From positions 80,669-120,548 of the forward strand of contig DIOL01000035.1 in the NCBI GenBank assembly GCA_002423895.1: 39,880 bases of DNA. The letters are read 5' to 3'. Positions within the stretch are counted from its first letter, which is position 1. Each line of letters begins with the position of its first letter. The position numbers and the translations under genes were made by a program. The notes beneath the pieces were generated by a model. It was not told the DNA's origin. It made no database searches and worked only from the letters and a program-made list of their open reading frames with translations. This stretch comes from Bacteroidales bacterium UBA5515. GTDB lineage: Bacteria > Bacteroidota > Bacteroidia > Bacteroidales > P3. Shown piece after piece: positions 6,353-15,433 of the stretch.

Positions 6353-7588
6353 CTAACTAATCTTTCTTTTCGCTTTTTCAAGAATTTCTTCTTCGTTAGG
6401 GATGATGTAGTTTTCCATAAGGATATTTCCATCGCAAATAACTGTTTCAATACAACGACTATCTGCTGAATATACCCAGTTGGAGATTAAATTATTATTT
6501 GGAATTAATCTGTCGTTATTCAAATTAACAATTAAACAGTCTGCAAGCATACCTTCTTTAATCTTTCCTGCATTTAAACCCATTGTTTCGGCACCATTCT
6601 TAGTTGCCCATGCAAAAACCTGATTGGCTGAAAGCAAAGATGTGTCATGATAACTAACTTTTGCTAACAGGGCAGCAAATTTCATTTCTTCCAACATTGA
6701 AAGATTATTATTGGAACTTGTTCCGTCTGTTCCCAAACAAACTCTGCAATCGTATTTGTTTATTAATGGAACATTGAAAGCTCCTGAGGCTAATTTCATA
6801 TTTGCACAAGGATTATGCACAAGAGTTACTCCTTTGGAAGAAAGAATTTCTGCATCATGTTCTGTTAAATGAACGCAATGAGCAGCAATTGTGTTTTCAT
6901 CCAAAACTCCAATTGATTCCAAATATTCAGTAGGGGTTAGGTTATTGTTAGCTTTTTTGCAATCATTAACTTCATTTACTGTTTCGGCAAGATGAGTGTT
7001 GAGTTTCAAACCTCTTACTTTTGAAATTAAATATAGCTCCTGATAAAGATCTTTACCAACTGTGTAAATGGCATGAGGGGCCACATTTATTGTAATTCTA
7101 TTTGAAGGAGATTTAAAGTTATTTATAAACTTGATATTGTCTTCAATTTCTTTTTTCCCTCTTTCTTCAATAAAAGTTACTCCAACGCTTGCTCTAACTT
7201 TCATTTCTTGAGCAGCACGAATAATTTCTTGATGATGCCAATACATATCTAAAAAGAAAACAGTGCCTGAACGAATCATTTCAACAATTGCAAGGCGAGT
7301 TCCATTATATATGTCTTCGGCAGTAAGTTTAGCTTCCTCTGGCCAAATGTATTCTGAAAGCCATTGAAACAAACGCATATCATCTCCATATCCTCTTAAA
7401 AGAGTCATTGAAGAATGAGTGTGCATATTATAGAATGGTTGGATAATTGCTCTATTTGTTCCGTCAATTATTTTATCAGCATTAACATCTTTTATTTCAG
7501 GTTCAATTTGTTTGAAAACATTTCCTTCAATTAAAACATCAACAATTCTATTTTTGAGGCTTATATTCTTTATAAGTATTGTATTCAT
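6353..7588 (-). CDS. mtaD: Amidohydrolase, MTA/S-adenosylhomocysteine deaminase-like
   Basis: This 411-aa protein belongs to the metal-dependent TRZ/ATZ-type amidohydrolases, which hydrolytically deaminate purine-type ring compounds such as S-adenosylhomocysteine, methylthioadenosine or guanine analogues. Visible metal and catalytic motifs are MHTHSS (His56, His58), NTHLAET, AAHCVHLTEHD, HNPCANMKLASG and CLGTDGTSSNN (metal Asp). The N- and C-terminal beta-sandwich pieces are present (IIDGTNRAIIQP and ADCLIVNL). The exact substrate is not resolvable, so the symbol is a family-level guess. It starts 15 bp after the upstream coiled-coil gene and is probably co-transcribed with it. A decayed copy of its C-terminus lies at 5805-5885. 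Confidence 0.85.
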   Translation of the reverse strand: MNTILIKNISLKNRIVDVLIEGNVFKQIEPEIKDVNADKIIDGTNRAIIQPFYNMHTHSSMTLLRGYGDDMRLFQWLSEYIWPEEAKLTAEDIYNGTRLAIVEMIRSGTVFFLDMYWHHQEIIRAAQEMKVRASVGVTFIEERGKKEIEDNIKFINNFKSPSNRITINVAPHAIYTVGKDLYQELYLISKVRGLKLNTHLAETVNEVNDCKKANNNLTPTEYLESIGVLDENTIAAHCVHLTEHDAEILSSKGVTLVHNPCANMKLASGAFNVPLINKYDCRVCLGTDGTSSNNNLSMLEEMKFAALLAKVSYHDTSLLSANQVFAWATKNGAETMGLNAGKIKEGMLADCLIVNLNNDRLIPNNNLISNWVYSADSRCIETVICDGNILMENYIIPNEEEILEKAKRKIS

Positions 7589-7602
7589 AATTTTTATGGT
7601 TT

Positions 7603-8946
7603 TTATTTTTTCCCAATATAGGATAGAAATTCAAAATCTAATGAAAGAGAAATGAAAGGAGTGACCTTCCATTCTTTGGTGGTTTGTATTGACCAGCCTG
7701 GCTTAAGAGCTTGTCCTTCTTTGTTAAATTCTTCTGCCAAAAGAGTGTATTCAGAAACGTTAGCACCAATGGCAACATGGAAGAAATCCAAAAAACGATA
7801 AGAACCACCAACATAAAAGTTTTTAAATAAGTTTGCTCCTCCAAATCCAACATAAACAGATAAATCGGAAGCAAATTTGTCTTCAGGTTTTGTTAAATCG
7901 TAAAGAATAACTGATGCTCCAGTAATAAAGTCAAAGTCAACTTTGGATGTATTTCTATTAATGACCTTATTCTCATATCCATTCTCTGTTGCTACTGGAA
8001 CAATGTCCCAAACGGGAGTAGGGTAGAAGCGCATTGCAATTCCTTGAATAACTCTTACCTTCTTTTTCCTTCCTGTTGCTGCATCAATCTTTGCTTGTGC
8101 TTCAGCAGCTTTTTGTTTTTGAAATTTTAATTCTTCTTTTATTTTCAAAAGTTCTTTTTCTGTTTCAACAAGTTTGGTTCTTAGTGTGTCAGCCATCATA
8201 TAGTACATTTCCTTTTCTTGTGTAATCTTGTTAAGATTTTGGTCTTTCACAATTAAAGAAGTATCCTTTTCATTAATGCTCTTTTGTAATAAATCAATCT
8301 CCCTTTCCTTCCCTTCAATTTGAGCATTTTTCTTTTCAACTTGTCCTTCAATTTTTGTTTTATCTATTTGAGATGCATTAATTGCATCTTTATATAATTG
8401 TTCTTTTTCTGCAAATAGAATTTCTTTTTCTTGAAGTATTTTTATTTTTTCTTCCAATAAATGATTCTTCTCATTTAGTTGAATTCTATATTCTTGATTG
8501 AGTTTAGAAAGAGTGTCATTTAGAGTTTTTAAGTTCATATGATCTATTTTTAACTCATCAATTTCTAACAGGAAACGTGTTGTATCTTCTTGGAGTTTGG
8601 TTTTAATTTGTTGAATTTGGTTTTCTGCCTCTTCATAATCGGCTGTGAGTTGGTTGAAATTTGAATTAACCTTATTCATACTTTCGGTCATATTCTCAAC
8701 TACCTTTTTTAAAGAGTCAATTTCAATTGTTCTTTCTTCAAGTTCAGTTTTTGCAGTGGTATATTCTTGTATAATTTTATTGCATTTTATTTTCAAACTA
8801 TCTTCAATTTCTTCCTTTTCAAGAGATTCATTGGAGATAAAGGCATTGTTTGATTCTTCAATATATGATATAGAATCTACTTGAGAGAATGTAGAAAAAG
8901 AAATTATTAGAGCTACAGATGTAATAAAAACTTTTAGAAAATTCAT
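7603..8946 (-). CDS. Secreted coiled-coil protein with C-terminal membrane/beta domain
   Basis: The reading frame is open further upstream, but the start at 8946 is preferred. It begins MNFLKVFITSVALIISFSTF-SQ, a clean signal peptide, it has a -7 element 25 bp upstream, and the longer frame would overlap the YqaA-like gene with unlikely sequence. The resulting 447-aa product has a long coiled coil (about residues 45-295, dense in Glu, Lys and Gln), a basic ATGRKKKVRVIQG joint, and a C-terminal ~140 residues that look like outer-membrane beta strands (FDFITGASVILYDL, SVYVGFGGANLFKNFYVGGSYRF, FISLSLDFEFLSYIG). I do not recognise a named family. A periplasmic spacer anchored in the outer membrane is a plausible reading. 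Confidence 0.75.
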   Translation of the reverse strand: MNFLKVFITSVALIISFSTFSQVDSISYIEESNNAFISNESLEKEEIEDSLKIKCNKIIQEYTTAKTELEERTIEIDSLKKVVENMTESMNKVNSNFNQLTADYEEAENQIQQIKTKLQEDTTRFLLEIDELKIDHMNLKTLNDTLSKLNQEYRIQLNEKNHLLEEKIKILQEKEILFAEKEQLYKDAINASQIDKTKIEGQVEKKNAQIEGKEREIDLLQKSINEKDTSLIVKDQNLNKITQEKEMYYMMADTLRTKLVETEKELLKIKEELKFQKQKAAEAQAKIDAATGRKKKVRVIQGIAMRFYPTPVWDIVPVATENGYENKVINRNTSKVDFDFITGASVILYDLTKPEDKFASDLSVYVGFGGANLFKNFYVGGSYRFLDFFHVAIGANVSEYTLLAEEFNKEGQALKPGWSIQTTKEWKVTPFISLSLDFEFLSYIGKK

Positions 8947-8970
8947 TGTGACAAAATAATTAAATAAGTG

Positions 8971-8978
8971 CAAAGATA
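8971..8978 (-). promoter_or_regulatory. -7 promoter element for the coiled-coil gene (start 8946)
   Basis: The minus strand reads TATCTTTG, matching TAnnTTTG. It supports the start at 8946 with a leader of about 20 nt. The -33 half is not clear. Confidence 0.4.
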
Positions 8979-8984
8979 ATAAAA

Positions 8985-9416
8985 TTAGAACAATTGCATT
9001 ATTCCTCCAACAATTGAAAAACGAATAAGTCGTCCAATTGCCATATATAAACAAGAAAGCCAAGGATTCATTCTCATAAAACCAAGTCCAATTGCCAATA
9101 AATCTCCAACAAAAGGCAGCCAAGCAAAGAGTCCAATTATTGGTCCCCAGCGTTTAATTTTGCTTTGGAACTTTTCAACCTTTTCTTTAGGTGTTCTAAA
9201 ATACTTTTCCAACCATTCCCATTTGCCCAAATATCCTAAGCCATAAGAAGTCATACCTCCTAATGAATTTCCTAAGGTTGCAATCAAAACACACCAAACA
9301 GGGTTTAGCCCAAGAGCAATAAGAGTAACTAAAGCCACCTCTGAGCTCATTGGAATAATAGTTGAGCTTAAAAAACTTGCTATAAACAATCCCCAATAAC
9401 CTAAATTTACAAACAT
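8985..9416 (-). CDS. YqaA/DedA-like (SNARE-associated) membrane protein
   Basis: This 143-aa integral membrane protein has the YqaA/VTT-domain pattern. It starts with GYWGLFIASFLSSTIIPMSSEVAL, then a helix with the conserved GNSLGGMTSYGLGYLGK motif, an amphipathic charged segment (EKYFRTPKEKVEKFQSKIKRWG), then LFAWLPFVGDLLAIGLGFMRMNPWLSCLYMAIGRLIRFSIVGG. Family members are implicated in lipid or small-molecule transport across the inner membrane, but the specific role here is unknown. The only -7-like element upstream lies 5 bp from the ATG, which would make the mRNA nearly leaderless. Confidence 0.87.
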   Translation of the reverse strand: MFVNLGYWGLFIASFLSSTIIPMSSEVALVTLIALGLNPVWCVLIATLGNSLGGMTSYGLGYLGKWEWLEKYFRTPKEKVEKFQSKIKRWGPIIGLFAWLPFVGDLLAIGLGFMRMNPWLSCLYMAIGRLIRFSIVGGIMQLF

Positions 9417-9420
9417 TTTG

Positions 9421-9428
9421 CAAAAGTA
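9421..9428 (-). promoter_or_regulatory. -7 promoter element abutting the YqaA-like start codon
   Basis: The minus strand reads TACTTTTG followed by four bases and then the ATG at 9416. If used, transcription would start within a base or two of the start codon. No other TAnnTTTG exists in this gap. Confidence 0.35.
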
Positions 9429-9501
9429 AAGAAAAAATATGATTAGTTATTTATTGTTTGTGATTTAGAGATATTAATAAGATTGGATTCTGGATTTCAT
9501 T

Positions 9502-9536
9502 AAAAAGAAAAAGAGGTATAAAAATATACCTCTTTC
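9502..9536 (-). terminator. Intrinsic terminator of the efflux operon
   Basis: On the minus strand an 11-bp stem (AAAGAGGTATA at 9535-9525 with TATACCTCTTT at 9520-9510) with a TTTT loop is followed by a T-rich tract (TTCTTTTTAA). It lies 36 bp after the stop of the PII-like gene at 9572. Confidence 0.8.
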
Positions 9537-9571
9537 TAATATAAAACATGAACTTTTGTTCTTCTTCTATT

Positions 9572-9862
9572 CTAAACATCAATTGTTTCCCAAAAGAATA
9601 CTCTTAATCCTTGTTCTGGTGCTTCATTGTCAAGTGCTTGTATTCTCTTTTTTAAAATAGGAGCAATATTGTCATCAACAATGCAAAGAGTTGCCATGTT
9701 TTTTGAAGGCCAAGCATGAGATCCTAAATGAGGTTCTCCTTTTTTAGTTCCTCTTCCTTGAACATCTTGCCAACGCGTAAATCCTCTTATTGAAAGTTGA
9801 CTTAAAATATCTTCCACATCTTCTACAAGAGCTTGATTATATGTTATGAATGCTGCTTTCAT
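9572..9862 (-). CDS. PII-like transporter-associated protein (PG0541 family)
   Basis: A 96-aa protein that resembles the PG0541-type family in the PII/NIL superfamily, often encoded beside RND transporters in Bacteroidota. It begins MKAAFITYNQALVEDVEDIL, followed by GFTRWQDVQGRGTKKGEPHLGSHAWPSKNMATLCIVDD and a C-terminal LRVFFWETIDV. The T-loop-like Gly-rich stretch with HLGSHAWP is characteristic. It starts 2 bp after the RND permease stop codon, so it belongs to the same transcript. Superfamily logic suggests a small trimeric sensor or modulator acting on the pump. No ligand is known to me. Confidence 0.8.
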   Translation of the reverse strand: MKAAFITYNQALVEDVEDILSQLSIRGFTRWQDVQGRGTKKGEPHLGSHAWPSKNMATLCIVDDNIAPILKKRIQALDNEAPEQGLRVFFWETIDV

Positions 9863-9864
9863 TT

Positions 9865-12800
9865 TTATTCTGCTTTAATTGTTCTACGATTTAATTTAAT
9901 TCTATGTTTGTTACGATAAGTTTTAACTTCTCTTGATGCAAAAACACAGTATAATGTTGGAATTAAAATAAGGGTAATTAAGGTAGATACTGTTAAACCT
10001 CCAACAATAACAACTCCCATTGGTTGCCATAGTTCAGCACCTTCTCCAAATCCAATTGCCATTGGTATCATACCTAAAACTGTTGTTGCAGTTGTCATAA
10101 TAACTGGACGTAAACGAGATTTACCTCCATTAATTACTGCTGTTGTTATACCCATTCCTCTTTCACGGTTTAAGTTAATGTAGTCAACGAGCACAATACC
10201 ATTTTTAACAACTATACCAATAAGCATAATACTACCAATTGCACTCATCATATTTATTGTTCCACCAGTGACAAATAGAGCAATTAAAACTCCTGTTAAT
10301 GCAAATGGTATAGAGAACATTATAATAAATGGATAACGTAGAGATTCAAATTGAGCCGCCATAACAAAATAAACTAACATAATAATCAATACTGCAAGTA
10401 ATCCCATATCAGCAAATGATTCTTGTTGTTCTTCTAAAGTACCTCCAATTTCAACACCAATATTAGACGGAATGGCCATTTTATCAATTTGACTTTGTAG
10501 ATTTTTTGTTGCCTTATCAAGAGTTTCTCCATATAGAGTAGCACTTACCTTAACAATACGTTCACGATCTTGACGTTCAATTGATGGTGGTGAAAACTTT
10601 TCTACAACCTTTGCAACTTCGTTCAGTCTAATTGCTTTTCCACTTGTATTATAAATCATTATGTTTTCAATATCTTCAATTGATTGACGATGTTCTTTAT
10701 CATAACGAACTTTTATTTTATATTCTTCACCATCTTCTCTAAATAATGAAGCAGTCATTCCATTCATCCTATTTCTAATAAATGATGATGCTGTTGCTAC
10801 ATTAAGTCCGTTTAGAGCAAGTTTTTCTCTGTCAAATTCTATTTGATATTGAGGTTTATAATCTTCACGACTAATAGTAACATCTCTGAAACCTTTAGTG
10901 TTAGACATCTTTTCTTTGATTTCTTTTGCTATTTTTTCAGTAACATCAAAGTCGTATCCTAATATTTCAACATCAACTGTTGAACCAGAAGTCATTCCAT
11001 TACTTCCTCCTGCTGCTACATTATATTTATATAACTCAGGATATGTTGACAATTCTTGACGTATACCTTCTGATATTTCAAAGATATCTCTTTTACGTTC
11101 TTTTAAATCAGATAGTTTAATTCTAAATGAAACATAGTTACTTCCTGATGTCTGCATTTGAGCCCAAGAGTTATTATCATCTTCTGAAGGAATACCAACA
11201 GTATATGATAATGTTGTAATTTCAGGGTATTTTTTCTTAATATTTGTTTCAAATTGTTTAGCAATTACTTTTGAACGTTCAACATTAGCTCCAACAGGTA
11301 ACTGGAAGTTCCCTGAAATTTGACTATTATCAGATTGAGGAATAAATTCTGAACCTATTCCAAATGACAACATAAGAGATCCTACGAAAACAAATATCCC
11401 AGAGATAATTGTAACAGTTTTATGTCTAACAACCCATGTAAGGCATTTTGCATAGAAAACATCTAAATTATCCAAAGCTTTTCTGATTGGAGAATATAGT
11501 TTTTCAAATACTTTACTGTTTGTTCTATCTTTTTTAAGCATTGTAGCACTTAGCATAGGTATAAGTGTTAAAGCACATATCAATGATATAGCCATTACAA
11601 TACATACCATCCAACCCAATTGTTTGAACATTATACCAGCCATACCGCCCATCATTGTAAATGGTAAGAATACAGCGAATATTGTTAATGTAGAAGCAAT
11701 AACTGCTACCCCTACCTCATTTGTTCCATAAATTGCAGCTTCTCTTGGTCTAGCTCCTCTTTCAATATGTGTTGTAATATTTTCCAAAACAACAATTGCA
11801 TCGTCAACTACCATTCCAATAGCAATTGAGAGTGCAGAAAGAGAAATAACATTTAATGTGTTTCCTGTAACAAGTAAGTAGATAAATGAAGCAATAAGAG
11901 ATATTGGAATAGTTAACATAATAATTATGGTAGCTCTCCACTGTCCTAAGAAGAAGATAACCACAATAGCAACAAATAAGAATGCTAACAAAACTGTTTC
12001 AACTAATGATGCAATAGAGTTTTCAATATTGTCAGTAGTATTCATTACCTCTTCAAATTGAATATCTTTTGGTAAGTTTTTTTGAATTTGAGGTAATTGT
12101 TCACGAATTTTCTTTACAACTTCTACTGAATTAGCTCCTGTTTGTTTTTGAATTACTATAGTTGCTCCTTTTCTACCATTAACATAACTTTCTTGTGCTT
12201 TTTCCTGAACAGAATCTCTTACAATAGCAATATCTTTTAAATATACACTCTTTCCTCCATAGTTAGAAACTATTACATTATTTAAAATATCACTTTCTTT
12301 CATTTCTCCTTCAATACGAAGAGAGTAAGTTTCTGAACCTATATCTATTGAACCTCCAGGAGTGTTTACATTTTCTTTTGCAATAGCTCCACCTATTTGT
12401 TCAATAGTTAAATTATATGCTTCTAATTTTTGAGGGTCAATATTAACACTGATTTCTCTTTGAGGTGCTCCAGAAATTGATACAGAACCAACTCCATTAA
12501 TACGATTTAATGGATTTGCAACCCCATCTTCAAGAATTTTATATAGTGCTTGAGAGCTTTCTTCAGAAGTAGCAGAATACATTACCACAGGCATCATATC
12601 AGTACTAATCTTCATAATAATTGGATTAGAACAACCATCAGGTAAATAACTCTTCACCATCTCAATTTTATCACGCATATCATTAACTGCTGCGTCAAGG
12701 TCTGTCCCCCAATTAAATTCTACATTGATTACTGCTGTATTTTCTTTAGATGTAGATTTTATTTTTTTTAAGTCACTTACAGTACTTAATGCACTTTCTA

Positions 12801-12999
12801 ATGTTTTACTTACATTGTTCTCTACATCTTCAGCAGATGCACCTGGATATGTTACAATTACTATTGCTTGATTCATTTCAATATCAGGCAACATATCAAT
12901 GCTTAACTTACTTAGTGAGAACAGCCCTAACACAACTACAGCAACAAAAATAATGGCCGTTGTGATGGGTTTCTTTACGGATGCTTCGTATAATTTCAT
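9865..12999 (-). CDS. RND efflux permease (AcrB/HAE1-type)
   Basis: This 1044-aa inner-membrane proton-driven pump has the expected two-fold repeated layout: TM1 (KPITTAIIFVAVVVLGLFSL), porter loops, then TM2-6. The TM4 proton-relay motif IAIGMVVDDAIVVLENI carries the paired Asp residues. The second half repeats this with a large loop (about residues 555-850) and TM7-12, including GIVVKNGIVLVDYINLNRERG and RLRPVIMTTATTVLGMIPMA. Length is normal for HAE1/AcrB. It is preceded by adaptor and outer-membrane genes under a TetR regulator. Substrates are likely hydrophobic or amphiphilic compounds rather than metals, but that is inference. Confidence 0.95.
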   Translation of the reverse strand: MKLYEASVKKPITTAIIFVAVVVLGLFSLSKLSIDMLPDIEMNQAIVIVTYPGASAEDVENNVSKTLESALSTVSDLKKIKSTSKENTAVINVEFNWGTDLDAAVNDMRDKIEMVKSYLPDGCSNPIIMKISTDMMPVVMYSATSEESSQALYKILEDGVANPLNRINGVGSVSISGAPQREISVNIDPQKLEAYNLTIEQIGGAIAKENVNTPGGSIDIGSETYSLRIEGEMKESDILNNVIVSNYGGKSVYLKDIAIVRDSVQEKAQESYVNGRKGATIVIQKQTGANSVEVVKKIREQLPQIQKNLPKDIQFEEVMNTTDNIENSIASLVETVLLAFLFVAIVVIFFLGQWRATIIIMLTIPISLIASFIYLLVTGNTLNVISLSALSIAIGMVVDDAIVVLENITTHIERGARPREAAIYGTNEVGVAVIASTLTIFAVFLPFTMMGGMAGIMFKQLGWMVCIVMAISLICALTLIPMLSATMLKKDRTNSKVFEKLYSPIRKALDNLDVFYAKCLTWVVRHKTVTIISGIFVFVGSLMLSFGIGSEFIPQSDNSQISGNFQLPVGANVERSKVIAKQFETNIKKKYPEITTLSYTVGIPSEDDNNSWAQMQTSGSNYVSFRIKLSDLKERKRDIFEISEGIRQELSTYPELYKYNVAAGGSNGMTSGSTVDVEILGYDFDVTEKIAKEIKEKMSNTKGFRDVTISREDYKPQYQIEFDREKLALNGLNVATASSFIRNRMNGMTASLFREDGEEYKIKVRYDKEHRQSIEDIENIMIYNTSGKAIRLNEVAKVVEKFSPPSIERQDRERIVKVSATLYGETLDKATKNLQSQIDKMAIPSNIGVEIGGTLEEQQESFADMGLLAVLIIMLVYFVMAAQFESLRYPFIIMFSIPFALTGVLIALFVTGGTINMMSAIGSIMLIGIVVKNGIVLVDYINLNRERGMGITTAVINGGKSRLRPVIMTTATTVLGMIPMAIGFGEGAELWQPMGVVIVGGLTVSTLITLILIPTLYCVFASREVKTYRNKHRIKLNRRTIKAE

Positions 13000-13018
13000 A
13001 TCTTAATAATCTATCTAA

Positions 13019-14026
13019 TTATTTAACAACAATAACTTTTTTGCCATTAAGCAAACTAGTTTGTCCTGAAACAACAACATTTTCTCCATTATTTACTCCA
13101 CTCAATAGTTCATATTTATCGCCCATACGTCTTCCTAATTCAACTTGACGATATTCTACAATACCATTCTTTTCAATAAATACGTATTTGTTGTTTGTTC
13201 CACTTTGTTTAATGATTGCTTTGTCAGAAACAATAACTTTTTGAGCTTTTCCAAGATTAAGTTCAACTCTTCCAAACATACCTGGACGTAATTTTTGATT
13301 TCCATTAGCAAATTGTGCTTCTACAGTAAAAGTACGAGTTAGAGGGTCAATTGTTGGAGCAATTAAACTTATCTTTCCAGAAAATTGTTCATCTCCGAAT
13401 ACATCAACTTTAGTTTTTACTGACATTCCTAATTTAACTTTGTTGTAGAATGTTTCGTTAATATTAAACTTAAGTTTAACAGGTGAAATTTGCATTACTT
13501 GAAGAATTGGTTGTGCTCCTGAAACATCTCCATTATCAAAGTTTCTCATTGTAATAACTCCTGAAATAGGAGAGGTTAGAGTAATGTTACTTTCTAAATT
13601 TCTAATATTTCTTTTAGTAACTTCTTCTTGAGTTTTAATTTGATCAAGTTGTTGTTTTGAAATACCACCACTAGCATACAATGCTTCCATTCTTTTTACT
13701 TCGTTTTGTAAATTTGCTAATTGAGTTTGAGCAGTGTTAAGATTAGTGTTTTCCATTGTAACAAGTCTTTGACCTTTTCTTACTTTTTGTCCAACTTCTA
13801 CCCAAATTTTTTCAATTCTTGTTCCTCCTGCAGAAGAAATAAAGTTCTTTACTGCAGCATCTACTGTTGATGTGAATTCATAAATTTGATCTATCTCTTG
13901 CATTGATGCAGTTTCAATCTTAACTTTTACAGCCTCATTTTTTACTTCAGCTTTCTTTTCGTCTTTCTTTGTACATGCAGCCATTACTATAGAAAAAGCT
14001 ACAACAAAATAAAATATTCTTTTCAT
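13019..14026 (-). CDS. RND periplasmic adaptor (membrane fusion) lipoprotein
   Basis: This 335-aa adaptor links the RND pump to the outer-membrane channel. It opens with a lipoprotein signal (MKRIFYFVVAFSIVMAAC, Cys18). It then shows the split lipoyl/barrel-sandwich pattern (RIEKIWVEVGQKVRKGQRLVTMEN, and later ITLTSPISGVITMRNFDNGD), a short alpha hairpin between them (residues about 100-145), the beta-barrel region (VKTKVDVFGDEQFSGKISLIAPTIDPLTRTFTVEA) and a membrane-proximal C-terminus ending LLNGKKVIVVK. It lies 19 bp upstream of the permease gene and 41 bp downstream of the tolC-like gene. Confidence 0.94.
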   Translation of the reverse strand: MKRIFYFVVAFSIVMAACTKKDEKKAEVKNEAVKVKIETASMQEIDQIYEFTSTVDAAVKNFISSAGGTRIEKIWVEVGQKVRKGQRLVTMENTNLNTAQTQLANLQNEVKRMEALYASGGISKQQLDQIKTQEEVTKRNIRNLESNITLTSPISGVITMRNFDNGDVSGAQPILQVMQISPVKLKFNINETFYNKVKLGMSVKTKVDVFGDEQFSGKISLIAPTIDPLTRTFTVEAQFANGNQKLRPGMFGRVELNLGKAQKVIVSDKAIIKQSGTNNKYVFIEKNGIVEYRQVELGRRMGDKYELLSGVNNGENVVVSGQTSLLNGKKVIVVK

Positions 14027-14067
14027 TCTATGATTATGTGTTTGATTACTTTTTATTATTTTATAAA

Positions 14068-15423
14068 TTATTTAATACTACCCATTATTTTTTCTACATT
14101 TGCTTGTGCAGCTAGGAAATTATAAAGAGATTGTTGATAATTAAGACTTGATTGTGTTAATGATAATTCAGAATCATTTAATTCCAATATTGTTCCAGAT
14201 CCTACTTGATATCTAACTTTTGCAATTTCATATCCTCTTTTTGCTTGATTAATTGCATCTTTATTTACATTCAATTGTTCTTTAGCTGCTTTCATTTGAT
14301 TTAAAGCTGCTTGTATTTGTAAATTTATACCATCTTTAGCATATTCTCTTTGAAGTTGAAGTCCTTTTATTGCCATTTTTACTTGTTTGGCTTGGTTAAC
14401 TTTTTGCATACCTGAAAATAAAGGTACTGTTAATTGCAAACCTATTGAAGCAGAGCTTACCCAATTGTATTCTTTAAAATTGAAATCTTCAGATTGTGTT
14501 TGATAAATATAGTTTCCAGATGCTGAAAGCATTGGTAAGTGTTGAGTGTTGATTAGTTTAAGTTGATTCTTTAGACCATTAATGTTATAGTCCAATATTT
14601 TAAGGTCAGAATTTTGTGATAATGCAGTTTCTTTATTTATTTCAGAAAACAAAGTAATATTATCATTAAAGCTTTCTAATGTTTCTTGAGTCTCAATAAC
14701 TTGTTCAGCTGGAAGGGAAAGTATCATTCTTAATTGCATTATTGCAAGTTCAACTCCATTTTTTGCATTAATAAGAATAGGGTTTAGATTGTTAACATTT
14801 ACTTGAGCTCTAATAAAATCATATTCAGAAACTACTCCTTGTTTGTAAGAGTTTTCGATATTTTTAAGAGTTTCTAAGGCATTTTTATGACTTTGCTCCA
14901 AAACTTTCAATGAACTCTTAGAGAGCAATACACCAAAGTATGCATCTTTAACTTGCTTAGTCATTTCTATTTTTGAAGCTCTTGATTTTTCAATAATTAT
15001 ATCAATGTCGTTTTGTTTGTTTTTGATATTTTGCCATAGGGTAAAATTTACTATAGGAATTTGAGTACTTAAAACACCGCTATAGGAATTTTTATAACCC
15101 ATTTCCATATATTTTTGTCCACCCATTAGAGCAGAGAAACTTTCTGGCATAAACATAACTTGTTTCATTACGTTATCAGTGTATTGTCCTACTGCATTTA
15201 GATTTGGTAGCAATGCACCAATAGCTTCTTTTTTTGCATAATCAACCCTTTGAATTTCGATGTCTGCAATTTTGATTGTAGGATTATTGTCGTGCGCAAT
15301 TTTTAGAGCGGTTTCTAAATCTAATTTTAAAACAGATTCTTGCCCCAATAAATTTACATTTACAAAAGCAAAACTTAGACTTAAAATAGCTAATTTTAAA
15401 ATTTTTCTTTTCATATATTTCAT
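14068..15423 (-). CDS. TolC-family outer-membrane efflux protein
   Basis: The 451-aa protein has a signal peptide ending near LLGQ-ES and the duplicated long-helix pattern of OEP/TolC proteins. Examples are LDLETALKIAHDNNPTIKIADIEIQ, EYDFIRAQVNVNNLNP, NGVELAIMQLRMILSLP, and in the second repeat INLQIQAALNQMKAAKEQLNVNKDAINQAKRGYEIAKVRYQVGSGTILEL-ND (read in overlapping parts). It is the first structural gene after tetR (10-bp gap). The annotated ATG is followed by a second Met four residues on; either could be used. Together with the adaptor and the RND permease it completes a tripartite pump. Confidence 0.94.
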   Translation of the reverse strand: MKYMKRKILKLAILSLSFAFVNVNLLGQESVLKLDLETALKIAHDNNPTIKIADIEIQRVDYAKKEAIGALLPNLNAVGQYTDNVMKQVMFMPESFSALMGGQKYMEMGYKNSYSGVLSTQIPIVNFTLWQNIKNKQNDIDIIIEKSRASKIEMTKQVKDAYFGVLLSKSSLKVLEQSHKNALETLKNIENSYKQGVVSEYDFIRAQVNVNNLNPILINAKNGVELAIMQLRMILSLPAEQVIETQETLESFNDNITLFSEINKETALSQNSDLKILDYNINGLKNQLKLINTQHLPMLSASGNYIYQTQSEDFNFKEYNWVSSASIGLQLTVPLFSGMQKVNQAKQVKMAIKGLQLQREYAKDGINLQIQAALNQMKAAKEQLNVNKDAINQAKRGYEIAKVRYQVGSGTILELNDSELSLTQSSLNYQQSLYNFLAAQANVEKIMGSIK

Positions 15424-15433
15424 TAAATGTTTG

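Noticed and set aside
8947..9123. N-terminal extension of the coiled-coil protein to 9123
   Set aside because: It would overlap the YqaA-like gene in another frame, encodes Trp/Asn-rich sequence unlike a leader, and lies upstream of the -7 element at 8971. The ATG at 8946 gives a clean signal peptide.
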